Of a stretch of DNA of 45,819 bases, positions 27,523-36,552 are shown one piece after another. The stretch's first letter is position 1, and the number at the start of each line of letters is the position of its first letter. The DNA is from Bacteroidota bacterium (lineage in GTDB: Bacteria; Bacteroidota; Bacteroidia; UKL13-3). The stretch lies in assembly GCA_947491825.1 (NCBI GenBank), contig CANLLM010000006.1, forward strand, positions 1-45,819. The letters are read 5' to 3'. Under the pieces are notes generated by a model that ran no database searches, was not told the DNA's origin, and saw only the letters and a list, made by a program, of their open reading frames with translations. Both the position numbers and the translations under genes were made by a program.

Positions 27523-28524
27523 TTATTTGATGGCCGATAACGCTTTTTGTGCTGCCTTATGTTTAGGGTCGAGCGCTAATGTATATTGGTAATTAACAAT
27601 GGCATCTTCTTTATTATTCATGGCTTCGTAACAAATTCCACGCATGTAATAAGCATCAACCAAACCTGGCTCCAACCTCACAACTGTATTTAGGTTTACA
27701 ATGGCATCGCTGTACCTTCCTATTTCAATATTTATTAATGCCGAATTGTAATAAGCTTGATAGTACTTTTCATCAGCCTTCAATGCTTGTTCATACATTT
27801 TTACGGCCTTTTTATATTCATTGTTTTGTTGAAAGTACACACCAGCAGAATATGGTGGCTCAGCACTTTTTGGTTTAAGGCGTGAAGCGGTAACATAATA
27901 ATCCAGTGAAATTTTATTTTTTAAACCTGCATATAAATTCCCTAACTGCATCACTGCATCGTAATGATTAGGGTCTATTTCGTATGTTTTTTGAAAGGTT
28001 TGAATTGCAGATGCCGTATCTCCTATTTCTTTAAAATTCATCCCTTTAAAAAACAATGCGGTGGTATTGGATTTATTGTTAGCGAGGATAGTATTGTATA
28101 AGTCCATCGATTTTTTATGTTCTTTAACTATGTAATACAACTCTGCCAATTTAAGTTGAGCTTCTTCAAAATCGGGCTTGATAGATATAGCTTTTTCGTA
28201 GGCAATTGCGGCATCTTGTGTTTTATTCATCGCATATAAAATGCGGCCTTTAAAAAACAAATACAAGGGTTGATCCTCACTTAATACCAAAGATTGTTCC
28301 ATATCAGCCAAGGCGGCATCCAACATCTTTTCCTCGAAATAAACATTTGATCTACGGTAATATAATTCGGGGTTGGTTGCATCTTTCTCTATTTCGATAC
28401 TAATTTCAGTAATCGATTTCGAGGACTCTAATTGTTTTTGTTCTTTATTAAAAGCCTTATCATTATTAGTAGTACAAGCGCCCATCAGTGCCACTAGTGC
28501 GGTGATAAAAATCAGTTTTTTCAT
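27523..28524 (-). CDS. TPR-repeat lipoprotein
   Basis: The 333-residue product has a lipoprotein signal ending LVALMGAC, so Cys17 would be lipidated. About seven tetratricopeptide repeats fill residues 50-330, for example ISKPDFEEAQLKLAELYYIV-type and YYQAYYNSALINIEIGRYSD-type helices. TPR proteins hold other proteins together, so this one may scaffold a periplasmic or outer-membrane complex. No partner is evident from context. It lies 68 nt upstream of thrS on the same strand, but thrS seems to have its own promoter. Confidence 0.8.
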   Translation of the reverse strand: MKKLIFITALVALMGACTTNNDKAFNKEQKQLESSKSITEISIEIEKDATNPELYYRRSNVYFEEKMLDAALADMEQSLVLSEDQPLYLFFKGRILYAMNKTQDAAIAYEKAISIKPDFEEAQLKLAELYYIVKEHKKSMDLYNTILANNKSNTTALFFKGMNFKEIGDTASAIQTFQKTYEIDPNHYDAVMQLGNLYAGLKNKISLDYYVTASRLKPKSAEPPYSAGVYFQQNNEYKKAVKMYEQALKADEKYYQAYYNSALINIEIGRYSDAIVNLNTVVRLEPGLVDAYYMRGICYEAMNNKEDAIVNYQYTLALDPKHKAAQKALSAIK

Positions 28525-28650
28525 TGTCTATTTCGGATACTTTTGTTAATTGAACTAAGTTAGTAAGTCACAAAAAACGCTATTTAGTTTGCAACAATTG
28601 CAATATTTTTTGTAGAAGCATAAACAGTCATCTTAAAACAATAAGGAAAA

Positions 28651-29808
28651 ATGCCTTTTTATTACAAACAAGGACAAATACCGGCCAAGCGCCACGTTCA
28701 ATTTAGAAAACCAGATGGTAAACTTTATTCGGAAGAATTGGTGAGCACTGAGGGTTTTAGTAGTATATACAGTTTGGTATACCATTGCAATCCCCCAACA
28801 TTGGTTAAAGATATTGGTGAGTCTTATGACATTGCGCCTAAAGCAGCTGTAAAAAAGAACTTGCAAAACCGTAGTTTTTTAACATTTAAAACAGCTCCTG
28901 TTGATGATTATTTAGCCAGTAGAATATACGTGTTGTTTAACAAGGATGTATATTTATCTTCTGCTGCGCCTAAAAAAAGCATGACTGATTACTTTTATAA
29001 AAATGCCGATTCGGATGAGGTGATTTTTGTCCATGAAGGAAGTGGCGTTTTAAAAACCATATTTGGTGATATTCAATTTGAATACGGTGATTATTTGGTA
29101 ATACCCAGAGGTGTCATTTATCAAATGCATTTTAACACAGAACAAAACAGGTTATTTATTACAGAAAGCTTCTCTCCTATTCGCCCACCAAAACGTTACA
29201 TGAACGCATTTGGGCAATTGTTAGAGCACTCACCTTATTGCGAGCGTGATATTAAACTACCTGTGCTTACCAATACCCATGATGAGTTAGGTGACTTTAA
29301 GGTGCTGATTAAAAAACAAGATATGATTTTCCCTTATACCCTTGGCTCGCACCCCTTTGATGCCATTGGTTGGGATGGCTACCAATATCCTTATGGCTTT
29401 AGCATACATAACTACGAGCCTATTACTGGGCGCATACACATGCCACCTCCAATACATCAGACTTTTGAAGGGCACAACTTTGTCATTTGTTCCTTTGTTC
29501 CGCGGTTGTATGATTATCATCCAGATTCAATACCTGCGCCATACAACCACAGCAATGTAGATAGTGATGAGGTGTTGTATTATGTTGATGGAGATTTTAT
29601 GAGCCGTAAACACGTAGAACGTGGAATGATAAGTTTGCATCCTAAAGGTATTCCACACGGTCCACACCCAGGGACAGTTGAGAAATCAATAGGTAAAAAA
29701 GAAACACGCGAACTTGCTGTAATGATTGACCCATTTTATCCTTTACAAATTACAGAAGAGGCAATGAAAATGGAAGACCCAGGATATTACAAAACCTGGG
29801 TTGAATAA
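28651..29808 (+). CDS. hmgA: Homogentisate 1,2-dioxygenase-like bicupin enzyme
   Basis: The 385-residue product belongs to the homogentisate dioxygenase family, which opens the ring of homogentisate to maleylacetoacetate with iron(II) and oxygen. Likely iron ligands are His300 and Glu307 in NHSNVDSDEV and His336 in GIPHGPHPG, matching the PHGP motif of known enzymes. A similar NADSDEVIFVHEGSG in the first half shows the two-cupin design. It is shorter than the human enzyme (445 residues). hppD follows 32 nt later, which supports the assignment. Genes for the next steps (maleylacetoacetate isomerase, fumarylacetoacetase) are not in the window. Confidence 0.85.
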   Translation: MPFYYKQGQIPAKRHVQFRKPDGKLYSEELVSTEGFSSIYSLVYHCNPPTLVKDIGESYDIAPKAAVKKNLQNRSFLTFKTAPVDDYLASRIYVLFNKDVYLSSAAPKKSMTDYFYKNADSDEVIFVHEGSGVLKTIFGDIQFEYGDYLVIPRGVIYQMHFNTEQNRLFITESFSPIRPPKRYMNAFGQLLEHSPYCERDIKLPVLTNTHDELGDFKVLIKKQDMIFPYTLGSHPFDAIGWDGYQYPYGFSIHNYEPITGRIHMPPPIHQTFEGHNFVICSFVPRLYDYHPDSIPAPYNHSNVDSDEVLYYVDGDFMSRKHVERGMISLHPKGIPHGPHPGTVEKSIGKKETRELAVMIDPFYPLQITEEAMKMEDPGYYKTWVE

Positions 29809-29840
29809 CACTGATAAATAAACGAAGAATAAACAACAGA

Positions 29841-30965
29841 ATGGAAACCTTAGAAATAAAAAAACAAGAAACCATGCAAGATTTTTTGCCATTAAACGGT
29901 ACCGATTATATTGAGCTTTGGGTTGGTAATGCCAAACAATCCGCACATTATTACAAAACAGCTTTTGGCTTTCAAAGTTTGGCTTATGCCGGACCAGAAA
30001 CAGGGTTAAAAGACCGCGTATCTTATGTTTTAATTCAAGATAAGATGCGTTTAATCTTAACATCACCATTACATAGCGACAGCCATATTGCAGCGCATCA
30101 CCGCAAACATGGAGATGGAGTAAAATATTTAGCCCTTTGGGTTAATGATGCTTATGAAGCATATGAAAAAACAACCGGTAAAGGTGGAGTTGGTACAGTT
30201 GAACCAACCACATTAACTGATAAAGATGGCGAAGTACGCTTGAGTGGCATTAAAACTTATGGCGAAGTTGAACATCTATTTATTGAGCGTAAAAATTATA
30301 ACGGTGTTTTTATGCCGGGTTATGTAAAATGGGAAAGCAGCTATAACCCGGAGCCAACAGGGTTGTTATATGTTGACCATTGTGTGGGTAATGTGGGGTG
30401 GAACCAAATGAACACATGGGTAAAGTTTTATGAGGATGTGATGGGCTTTAAGAACATACTCTCGTTTGATGACAACGATATTAGTACCGAATACTCTGCT
30501 TTGATGAGTAAAGTAATGAGCAACGGTAATGGTTATGTTAAATTCCCAATTAACGAACCGGCTGAAGGAAAGAAAAAATCACAGATAGAAGAGTACCTTG
30601 ATTTTTATGAAGGCGAAGGGGTACAACACATTGCTATTGCTACTAAAGATATTGTAAGTACCATCCGTCAGCTAATGGCCAGAGGTGTTGAGTTTTTAAA
30701 AGTTCCAGATAGTTACTACAACGATTTATTAGAAAGGGTAGGAACAATTGAAGAGGATATTGAACCTTTGCGTGAATTAGGCATTTTGGTTGATAGGGAT
30801 GAAGAAGGTTACTTATTGCAACTATTTACAAAACCTGTTGAAGACCGACCAACCATGTTTTTTGAAATTATACAACGTAAAGGAGCAAAAAGCTTTGGGA
30901 AAGGCAATTTTAAAGCGTTGTTTGAAGCACTTGAGAGAGAGCAAGACAGCAGAGGTAATTTATAA
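29841..30965 (+). CDS. hppD: 4-hydroxyphenylpyruvate dioxygenase
   Basis: The 374-residue product converts 4-hydroxyphenylpyruvate to homogentisate, the step before HmgA in tyrosine breakdown. It has two vicinal-oxygen-chelate halves. The iron ligands are visible in the C-terminal half: His180 in YVDHCVGNV, His263 in VQHIAIATKDI and Glu342 in FFEIIQRKGAKSF. The C-terminus FGKGNFKALFEALEREQ is typical. Hydroxymandelate synthase is a close relative, but the neighbour hmgA favours HPPD. A terminator follows at 31011-31040. Confidence 0.95.
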   Translation: METLEIKKQETMQDFLPLNGTDYIELWVGNAKQSAHYYKTAFGFQSLAYAGPETGLKDRVSYVLIQDKMRLILTSPLHSDSHIAAHHRKHGDGVKYLALWVNDAYEAYEKTTGKGGVGTVEPTTLTDKDGEVRLSGIKTYGEVEHLFIERKNYNGVFMPGYVKWESSYNPEPTGLLYVDHCVGNVGWNQMNTWVKFYEDVMGFKNILSFDDNDISTEYSALMSKVMSNGNGYVKFPINEPAEGKKKSQIEEYLDFYEGEGVQHIAIATKDIVSTIRQLMARGVEFLKVPDSYYNDLLERVGTIEEDIEPLRELGILVDRDEEGYLLQLFTKPVEDRPTMFFEIIQRKGAKSFGKGNFKALFEALEREQDSRGNL

Positions 30966-31010
30966 TTCTTAGCTAAAGTATATTGGTATAACATTATTTT
31001 GTAACAATAA

Positions 31011-31040
31011 AAAGACGTAGAAAACACCTGCGTCTTTTTT
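31011..31040 (+). terminator. Intrinsic terminator after hmgA-hppD
   Basis: A 10-bp stem (31011-31020 with 31028-31037, including one G-T pair) closes a 7-nt loop and is followed by T residues. The next start codon is only 16 nt beyond. Confidence 0.75.
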
Positions 31041-31056
31041 TATTTTGTACCCCCTT

Positions 31057-31824
31057 ATGACAAAAATAACAAAATCAAAAAGAGATAAAATTCTTCATTC
31101 TGAAAGGCGATTTTTAGAAGGACCACGCTCACGATTTAGAGAGCTTAAGTTTTTGTTTAAAGTGATGTATGAATTTATTAGGGGATTTCAGAAACTACAC
31201 TTTGTAGGACCTTGTGTTACCGTTTTTGGTAGCGCGCGATTTAAAGAAGACCATCCTTATTATGAAACCACTGTTAAGTTAAGTGCAGCCATAAGCAAAT
31301 TAGGCTTTACCATCATTACCGGTGGCGGACCGGGTATTATGGAAGCCGCAAACCGAGGTGCTTTTGAGGCCGGAGGACAATCAATTGGTTGTAATATTGT
31401 TTTGCCACACGAGCAAAAAGAAAATCCATATGTACATACTTCTGTAAACTTTAAATACTTTTTTGTACGCAAAACACTTTTGGTAAAATACTCGTATGCT
31501 TTTGTAATTATGCCTGGCGGCTGGGGCACCATGGATGAAATGTTTGAAGCATTAACTTTGATTCAAACCGGTAAAATCAATGAATTTCCGGTGGTGTTAT
31601 TTGGTAAGGATTATTGGAAAAACCTGATTGAGTTAACGGAAGATATGATTAAAAACAAAACCGTGTCAGAAGCCGAAATTAAAGCGTATTTATTGATAAC
31701 CGACTCTATTGATGAAGCCGTAGCACACTTAAAAAAACATGCCATTGGTAAATTTGGTTTGAAGAAAACAAGAATCCTTAAACCTAAAAAATGGTTGGGA
31801 GAATGGTTTAATAAAGTATCATAA
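31057..31824 (+). CDS. LOG family (TIGR00730) protein, cytokinin riboside 5'-monophosphate phosphoribohydrolase-like
   Basis: The 255-residue product has the LOG/lysine-decarboxylase-like Rossmann fold. The signature motifs are GGGPGIMEAANRGAF and MPGGWGTMDEMFE; the latter corresponds to the PGGxGTxxE nucleotide-binding motif. Characterised members cleave nucleoside monophosphates to the base and ribose 5-phosphate. Calling it a lysine decarboxylase would be wrong. The longer frame from TTG 31045 is rejected in favour of ATG 31057 (MTKITKSKRDK). It lies just after a terminator and ends at a palindrome that also serves purA. Confidence 0.88.
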   Translation: MTKITKSKRDKILHSERRFLEGPRSRFRELKFLFKVMYEFIRGFQKLHFVGPCVTVFGSARFKEDHPYYETTVKLSAAISKLGFTIITGGGPGIMEAANRGAFEAGGQSIGCNIVLPHEQKENPYVHTSVNFKYFFVRKTLLVKYSYAFVIMPGGWGTMDEMFEALTLIQTGKINEFPVVLFGKDYWKNLIELTEDMIKNKTVSEAEIKAYLLITDSIDEAVAHLKKHAIGKFGLKKTRILKPKKWLGEWFNKVS

Positions 31825-31850
31825 GAAAGTCGGGCTAGCCCGACTTTCTT
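31823..31850. terminator. Perfect 28-bp palindrome, bidirectional terminator between LOG gene and purA
   Basis: The 28 bp are a perfect inverted repeat centred on GGGCTAGCCC, with AAGAAAG/CTTTCTT ends. It begins inside the stop codon of the LOG gene and ends 3 nt before the stop codon of convergent purA, so one element should terminate both. Confidence 0.8.
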
Positions 31851-31853
31851 GTT

Positions 31854-33116
31854 TTATCTCACTATTGTTTGTTCCCTATCAGGACCAATAGATATCACAC
31901 TCATTTTTAATCCTACTTGTTCTTCTACATATTCCATGTAGGCTTTAAAGTTTGCAGGTAATTCTTCAAACTTACGTAGTCCGGTTAAGTCTTCACTCCA
32001 ACCTTTAAACCCTTTAAACAATGGCTTTATAGGCGCATCGTTAAAGTTGTAAGGAATTTCTGTTACACGTGCGCCTTCAATATCGTAAGCATCGCAAACA
32101 GGTACTACATCAAACCCACTTAATACATCACTTTTGGTACAAATTAAATCAGTTACTCCATTAAGCATAATGGCGTATTTTAGTGTTGGTAAATCTAACC
32201 AACCTGTTCTGCGTGGGCGGCCTGTTGTTGCGCCAAACTCAAAGCCTTGTTTACGCAATTGTTCTCCGATATCATCGTGTAACTCAGTAGGGAAAGGTCC
32301 GCTACCTACACGGGTACAATACGCTTTAAATATTCCGTATACTTTATTTATTTTTTGAGGAGCAACACCTAAACCACTGCACACACCACCTGTAATGGTG
32401 TTAGATGAAGTTACAAACGGATAAGTTCCAAAATCAATATCCAACAAAGTACCTTGCGCACCTTCGGCCAATACTTTTTTGCCTTCGTTAATTAACTTAT
32501 TAATAAAATACTCAGAGCTGATAATTTTAAACTGTTTTAAAAACTCAACGGCTTCAAAAAACGCAGGCTCATGTTCTGCAAGATTATAACTATGGTTAAA
32601 TCTATCTAACAACAGCTTGTGGTTAGCAACCGCGGTTTGGTACTTCTCTGTAAAGTTAGACGCTAAAATATCTCCAATACGCAAACCACTTCTACCAATT
32701 TTATCTTGGTAGGTTGGGCTAATACCTCTTAAAGTAGAACCAATTTTATGTTCACCTTTTTGTGCTTCACTTGCTGCATCAACCAAACGATGTGTTGGTA
32801 TAATTAAATGTGCTTTTTCAGATATGTAAAGGTTCTTTCTAGGATCAACTCCTGAAGCCATTACTTTCTCTATTTCTTTTTTTAATGTAATCGGGTCGAT
32901 TACCACACCGTTACCTATAATATTAATGGTATGTTGATGAAAAATACCTGAAGGGATGGTGTTTAACACATGCTTTTGTCCATTAAACTCAAGCGAGTGA
33001 CCGGCATTTGGCCCACCTTGAAATCTGGCAACCACATCATACTGCGGTGTTAATACATCTACAATTTTCCCTTTTCCTTCATCGCCCCATTGGAGACCTA
33101 AAACTACATCTATCAT
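31854..33116 (-). CDS. purA: Adenylosuccinate synthetase
   Basis: The 420-residue product joins IMP and aspartate using GTP, the first committed step to AMP. The GTP-binding start is LGLQWGDEGKGKIVDVL, and the catalytic pair lies in GGPNAGHS. GVVIDP, GSTLRGISPTYQDKIGRSG, GTLLDIDFGTYPFVTSSNT and ATTGRPRRTGWLD are all family motifs. It is complete. It lies 73 nt downstream of the fur-family gene on the same strand. The order rel-fur-purA suggests a linked unit controlling purine and stringent-response metabolism, though co-transcription is not shown. Confidence 0.97.
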   Translation of the reverse strand: MIDVVLGLQWGDEGKGKIVDVLTPQYDVVARFQGGPNAGHSLEFNGQKHVLNTIPSGIFHQHTINIIGNGVVIDPITLKKEIEKVMASGVDPRKNLYISEKAHLIIPTHRLVDAASEAQKGEHKIGSTLRGISPTYQDKIGRSGLRIGDILASNFTEKYQTAVANHKLLLDRFNHSYNLAEHEPAFFEAVEFLKQFKIISSEYFINKLINEGKKVLAEGAQGTLLDIDFGTYPFVTSSNTITGGVCSGLGVAPQKINKVYGIFKAYCTRVGSGPFPTELHDDIGEQLRKQGFEFGATTGRPRRTGWLDLPTLKYAIMLNGVTDLICTKSDVLSGFDVVPVCDAYDIEGARVTEIPYNFNDAPIKPLFKGFKGWSEDLTGLRKFEELPANFKAYMEYVEEQVGLKMSVISIGPDREQTIVR

Positions 33117-33189
33117 TATATTTTGGGTTAGTACTACTAACCGAAGTTAGCCATACAAGTATTTAATTAATTAGCTCTTTACGTTTTTG

Positions 33190-33687
33190 TTACAATTGCT
33201 CTGCTAGAACCTTGCTGCAAGTATTGCATTTACCATCTTTAGTTTTAGGGTTACCAAATAAATGCAACGAATGTTCTGTTACAGTAAAATCTAACAACTC
33301 CCCCATCATGCTTTTAATTTGTTGAATACGTGGATCGCAAAACTCTAAAATTTTATTACACTGGTTACAAATCATGTGATCGTGTTGTTTATGTCCATAA
33401 GCACCTTCGTACCTGGCTAAGTTTTTACCAAATTGGTGTTTGGTTACCAAACCGGCATCAAGCAATAAATCTAAGGTATTGTAAACGGTAGCGCGGCTTA
33501 CACGGTAGTTGCGGTTTTTCATGTGAACGTATAACGTTTCCACATCAAAATGCTCTTTGCTACTGTATATTTCGTCTAAGATGGCAAAACGCTCGGGAGT
33601 TTTACGCTGTTGTTTTTGCTCCAAAAAAGCGATAAACAACTTCTTTACTTCATCTTTTATATTTTCGGTCGATTGATTTGCCTGCAT
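33190..33687 (-). CDS. Fur family transcriptional regulator
   Basis: The 165-residue product has an N-terminal winged helix (RKTPERFAILDEIYSSKEHF and YRVSRATVYNTLDLLLDAGL). The C-terminal metal-binding domain contains YGHKQHDHMICNQC and CNTCSKVL. The two CxxC pairs suggest a structural zinc site and the HxxHDH-like region a regulatory metal site. Fur, Zur and PerR types cannot be separated with confidence; the absence of an obvious PerR signature is not decisive. ATG 33687 (MQANQSTENIK) is preferred over the longer frame to 33720. No target box was identified in the window. Confidence 0.88.
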   Translation of the reverse strand: MQANQSTENIKDEVKKLFIAFLEQKQQRKTPERFAILDEIYSSKEHFDVETLYVHMKNRNYRVSRATVYNTLDLLLDAGLVTKHQFGKNLARYEGAYGHKQHDHMICNQCNKILEFCDPRIQQIKSMMGELLDFTVTEHSLHLFGNPKTKDGKCNTCSKVLAEQL

Positions 33688-33814
33688 ATCTTGCTTGAAC
33701 AATAATGCAAAATAACACACATTTTGGCATTAACCCAAATTCAGTCTTATAAATACAGAATCGACCAACTAATATATCTGTCAAAGTTTTTTCAATAAAC
33801 CCCACAACACTCCA

Positions 33815-36046
33815 TTACACCATATCTTCCCTACTTACCTTAATTAATGGACTTGCCGCTTTAATCTTATTCATCAGCTCTTCTAACTGGGCTGTATCAT
33901 ATACTTCCAATTCAATATTCCCTTCAAACATACCCGCCTTTGAACCTATTTGTATGGCTTGCATATTTATTTGCAATTGTTTGCTTATAATATCTGTAAT
34001 GATACTAACAATACCAACACTATCAATGCCTTGAACCTTAATATGTGTGCTAAACGCCTTCGATTTCTCAAATATTTGATTAGCCCATTTAGCCTTAATA
34101 ACACGGTAACCATAATTACTCATTAAACTAATGGCATTACTACAATTGGTGCGGTGTATTTTTACGCCCTCGCCAACGGTAATAAAACCAAAAATTTCGT
34201 CACCAGGAATTGGGTTACAACACTTACTAAAACTGTAAGGAAGATCACTTTCGTCTCCAATTATTACGCCATCTTTAGGCGTAACTTTTATAGAATCCTT
34301 TTGCGCAGCCTTGGCTACCTTTTGTTGTTTAACTTCTTGTAAGTGTTCTAGTTTTTGTTGTTTAATGTATTCAAGAATTTCGGCAATATGAATTTTGGTT
34401 TTATCGATTTTCTCATCGGCAACTTGCGCATACAATTCGGTTACGGTAGGCAATTTGTAATAAGTTATCATATCCTGCAATACTTCGCTCGTAAAGGCTA
34501 TTTTTTCTTGATCAAACTTGCGTTCTAAAATTTCTTTCCCCATAGCAGCTGCGCGCATTTTAACCTGCTTATGCCAATCGCGTATTTTACTTTTGGCCTT
34601 TGCCGTAACTACGTAATTTATCCACTCTTCTTTAGGTGATTGTTTTGTTGATGTCAAAATTTCCACCTGATCACCATTTGATAACACATGGTTTAATGGC
34701 ACTAATTTGTTATTAACCTTTCCACCTATGCAACGTTCACCTACCTGAGAATGCACATCAAAGGCAAAATCTAAAATAGTGGCATTTGCCGGAAGCTTGC
34801 GTAACTCACCTTTGGGGGTAAACACAAATATTTCTTCGGCAAAAAAATTCATTTTAAAGTCATCCAAAAAGTCAAGTGCATTTTGATCTGTATCCTCTAA
34901 AATCTCACGCACCCTCCCCAACCATTCTTCAAGCCCTTCATCTTGTTTTGTATTGCTAACCTTGTATTTCCAATGGGCTGCGTATCCCTTTTCTGCAATT
35001 TCATCCATTCTGCGGGTGCGCACCTGTACTTCAACCCACTTACCTTTAGGCCCCATAACAGTGGTGTGCAAGCTTTCGTAACCATTGGCTTTAGGTGAAC
35101 TTACCCAATCGCGCAGCCTATCTGGATTTGGACGATAGTTATTGGTAACTATTGAATAAACCTTCCAGCAATCAGATTTTTCATCTTCAAAAACAGTGTC
35201 AATAATTATTCTAATGGCAAACAAATCATACACTTCCTCAAAAGGTATATTTTGTTTCTTCAACTTATTTAAAATGGAATGAATTGATTTAGGTCGTCCT
35301 TTAATTTCATATTTAAATCCTTCCTTATCCAAGTCTTCAATTAATGGCTCAATAAACTGCTTAATGTAACGATTACGTTGTAATTTAGTTTCTTGTAACT
35401 TATTTTTAACGAAATTATACTTGTCGGGTTCTAGGTATTTGGTCGCTAAATCTTCTAGCTCGGTTTTAATTGAATATAACCCTAAACGATGAGCCAAAGG
35501 CGCATACACGTATTGTGTCTCGCTTGCAATTTTTAATTGCGATTTAGAGCTCATAGAATCAAGGGTACGCATGTTATGTAACCTATCAGCAAGTTTTATC
35601 AATATAACCCTGACATCATCACTTAATGTTAGAAGTAGCTTCTTAAAATTCTCAGCTTGAATTGATTTGTCTTGCTGCTCAAAAACACCCGATATTTTGG
35701 TTAATCCATCAATAATAGTTGATACTTTTTTACCGTAATTAAGCTCAATAATATCAAGTGTTATTTCAGTATCCTCTACCACATCATGTAACAAGGCACA
35801 AATGATAGATGTAGCTCCAAGTCCAATCTCCTCACCACAAATTTGCGCTACGGCCAGAGGATGAAAAATATAAGGCTCACCAGACTTTCTGCGCATTGTT
35901 TTGTGAGAATCCAAAGCCATCTCAAACGCTTTTCTGATTTGCTTCCTATCGTTATTTTCTAAATTACGTTTACATGCCTTGATAACATTACGGTAAGCCT
36001 TTACTATTTCCTTATTTTCTTTTTCTGTATCAACTATGGGCTGCAT
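33815..36046 (-). CDS. Bifunctional (p)ppGpp synthetase/hydrolase (RelA/SpoT family)
   Basis: The 743-residue product makes and degrades the alarmone (p)ppGpp. Domains in order: HD hydrolase with YIFHPLAVAQ and ALLHDVVEDTEIT; synthetase with KGRPKSIHSILNKLKKQ, EEVYDLFAIRIIID and SPKANGYESLHTTVMG; TGS with EIFVFTPKGELRKLP; a helical and zinc-like region with YSFSKCCNPIPGDEIFG; and a C-terminal ACT domain. An intact HD motif supports hydrolase activity as well as synthesis. The start is ATG 36046. A longer frame to TTG 36088 would begin upstream of the -7 element at 36083-36076. Confidence 0.95.
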   Translation of the reverse strand: MQPIVDTEKENKEIVKAYRNVIKACKRNLENNDRKQIRKAFEMALDSHKTMRRKSGEPYIFHPLAVAQICGEEIGLGATSIICALLHDVVEDTEITLDIIELNYGKKVSTIIDGLTKISGVFEQQDKSIQAENFKKLLLTLSDDVRVILIKLADRLHNMRTLDSMSSKSQLKIASETQYVYAPLAHRLGLYSIKTELEDLATKYLEPDKYNFVKNKLQETKLQRNRYIKQFIEPLIEDLDKEGFKYEIKGRPKSIHSILNKLKKQNIPFEEVYDLFAIRIIIDTVFEDEKSDCWKVYSIVTNNYRPNPDRLRDWVSSPKANGYESLHTTVMGPKGKWVEVQVRTRRMDEIAEKGYAAHWKYKVSNTKQDEGLEEWLGRVREILEDTDQNALDFLDDFKMNFFAEEIFVFTPKGELRKLPANATILDFAFDVHSQVGERCIGGKVNNKLVPLNHVLSNGDQVEILTSTKQSPKEEWINYVVTAKAKSKIRDWHKQVKMRAAAMGKEILERKFDQEKIAFTSEVLQDMITYYKLPTVTELYAQVADEKIDKTKIHIAEILEYIKQQKLEHLQEVKQQKVAKAAQKDSIKVTPKDGVIIGDESDLPYSFSKCCNPIPGDEIFGFITVGEGVKIHRTNCSNAISLMSNYGYRVIKAKWANQIFEKSKAFSTHIKVQGIDSVGIVSIITDIISKQLQINMQAIQIGSKAGMFEGNIELEVYDTAQLEELMNKIKAASPLIKVSREDMV

Positions 36047-36075
36047 AAGCTTTCTACTATGGTTAAAATCAATTA

Positions 36076-36083
36076 CAAATGTA
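36076..36083 (-). promoter_or_regulatory. -7 promoter element (TACATTTG) of the rel gene
   Basis: TACATTTG on the minus strand matches the consensus. A TTTG lies 16 nt upstream (36103-36100), slightly closer than the ideal 19. Transcription would begin near 36069, about 23 nt before the ATG. Confidence 0.5.
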
Positions 36084-36363
36084 GTCAATTACATTTATTC
36101 AAATCCCCACATATCAACACCAAAAGGATGAGATATAATTTAAAACAAGACAGTTACAAATTCCCTAATTTAAGAAGCATCAAATAATTGGTTCATCACG
36201 AATCTTAGTTTGAGCTAAACATTTGCATTAATTGGTTTTACACCAAGCTAAACTTCAGCATGGAAAATGACATTTGATATGCGTTTTTGCATGGGACTAC
36301 AGGTTTGATTTTATAATCGTTTTTACTTTTTTAATATAAAAGATTAAGCAAGGTTAAAAAAAA
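36084..36363. other. AT-rich intergenic region between rel and tRNA-Leu
   Basis: Apart from the divergent promoters at its two edges I find nothing here: no coding frame of useful length, no further tRNA and no strong hairpin. Confidence 0.6.
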
Positions 36364-36394
36364 TTTGCATAAACCATTTTTCGCCTTACATTTG
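36364..36394 (+). promoter_or_regulatory. Consensus promoter of tRNA-Leu (TTTG-N19-TACATTTG)
   Basis: TTTG at 36364-36367 and TACATTTG at 36387-36394 are separated by exactly 19 nt. The predicted start is near 36401, about 7 nt before the mature tRNA 5' end. Confidence 0.8.
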
Positions 36395-36407
36395 CTGACC
36401 TTTTTAG

Positions 36408-36489
36408 GCGCATGTGGCGTAATTGGTAGCCGTGCCAGACTTAGGATCTGGTGCCGAAAGGCGTGGGGGTTCGAGTCCCTCCATGCGCA
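36408..36489 (+). tRNA. tRNA-Leu (anticodon UAG)
   Basis: The acceptor stem is GCGCATG (36408-36414) paired with CATGCGC (36482-36488), with A36489 as discriminator. The anticodon arm is CCAGA/TCTGG with the loop CTTAGGA, giving anticodon TAG at 36442-36444. A variable arm (TGCCGAAAGGCGT) marks a class II tRNA. The T arm contains GGTTCGAGTCC. The 3' CCA is not encoded. It reads CUN leucine codons. Confidence 0.95.
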
Positions 36490-36501
36490 CAACTAGAAAC
36501 G

Positions 36502-36533
36502 AAAAAGACTGACCTAAAATCAGTCTTTTTTTT
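36502..36533 (+). terminator. Intrinsic terminator after tRNA-Leu
   Basis: An 11-bp stem (36502-36512 with 36520-36530), a 7-nt loop and further T residues follow the tRNA by 12 nt. The trigger factor ATG is 20 nt downstream. Confidence 0.85.
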
Positions 36534-36552
36534 CTTAATATACTATTTTAAT

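Noticed and set aside
31057-31824. Lysine decarboxylase
   Set aside because: The PGGxGTxxE-type and GGGPGxMEAxxxG motifs are those of LOG-type phosphoribohydrolases; the old decarboxylase name is a mis-annotation of the family.
36047-36088. 14-residue N-terminal extension of the Rel protein
   Set aside because: The TTG at 36088 lies upstream of the -7 element at 36083-36076; ATG 36046 fits the family.
36451-36552. Longer trigger factor frame starting within the tRNA
   Set aside because: The segment is the 3' half of tRNA-Leu plus its terminator, and the family start is at ATG 36553.
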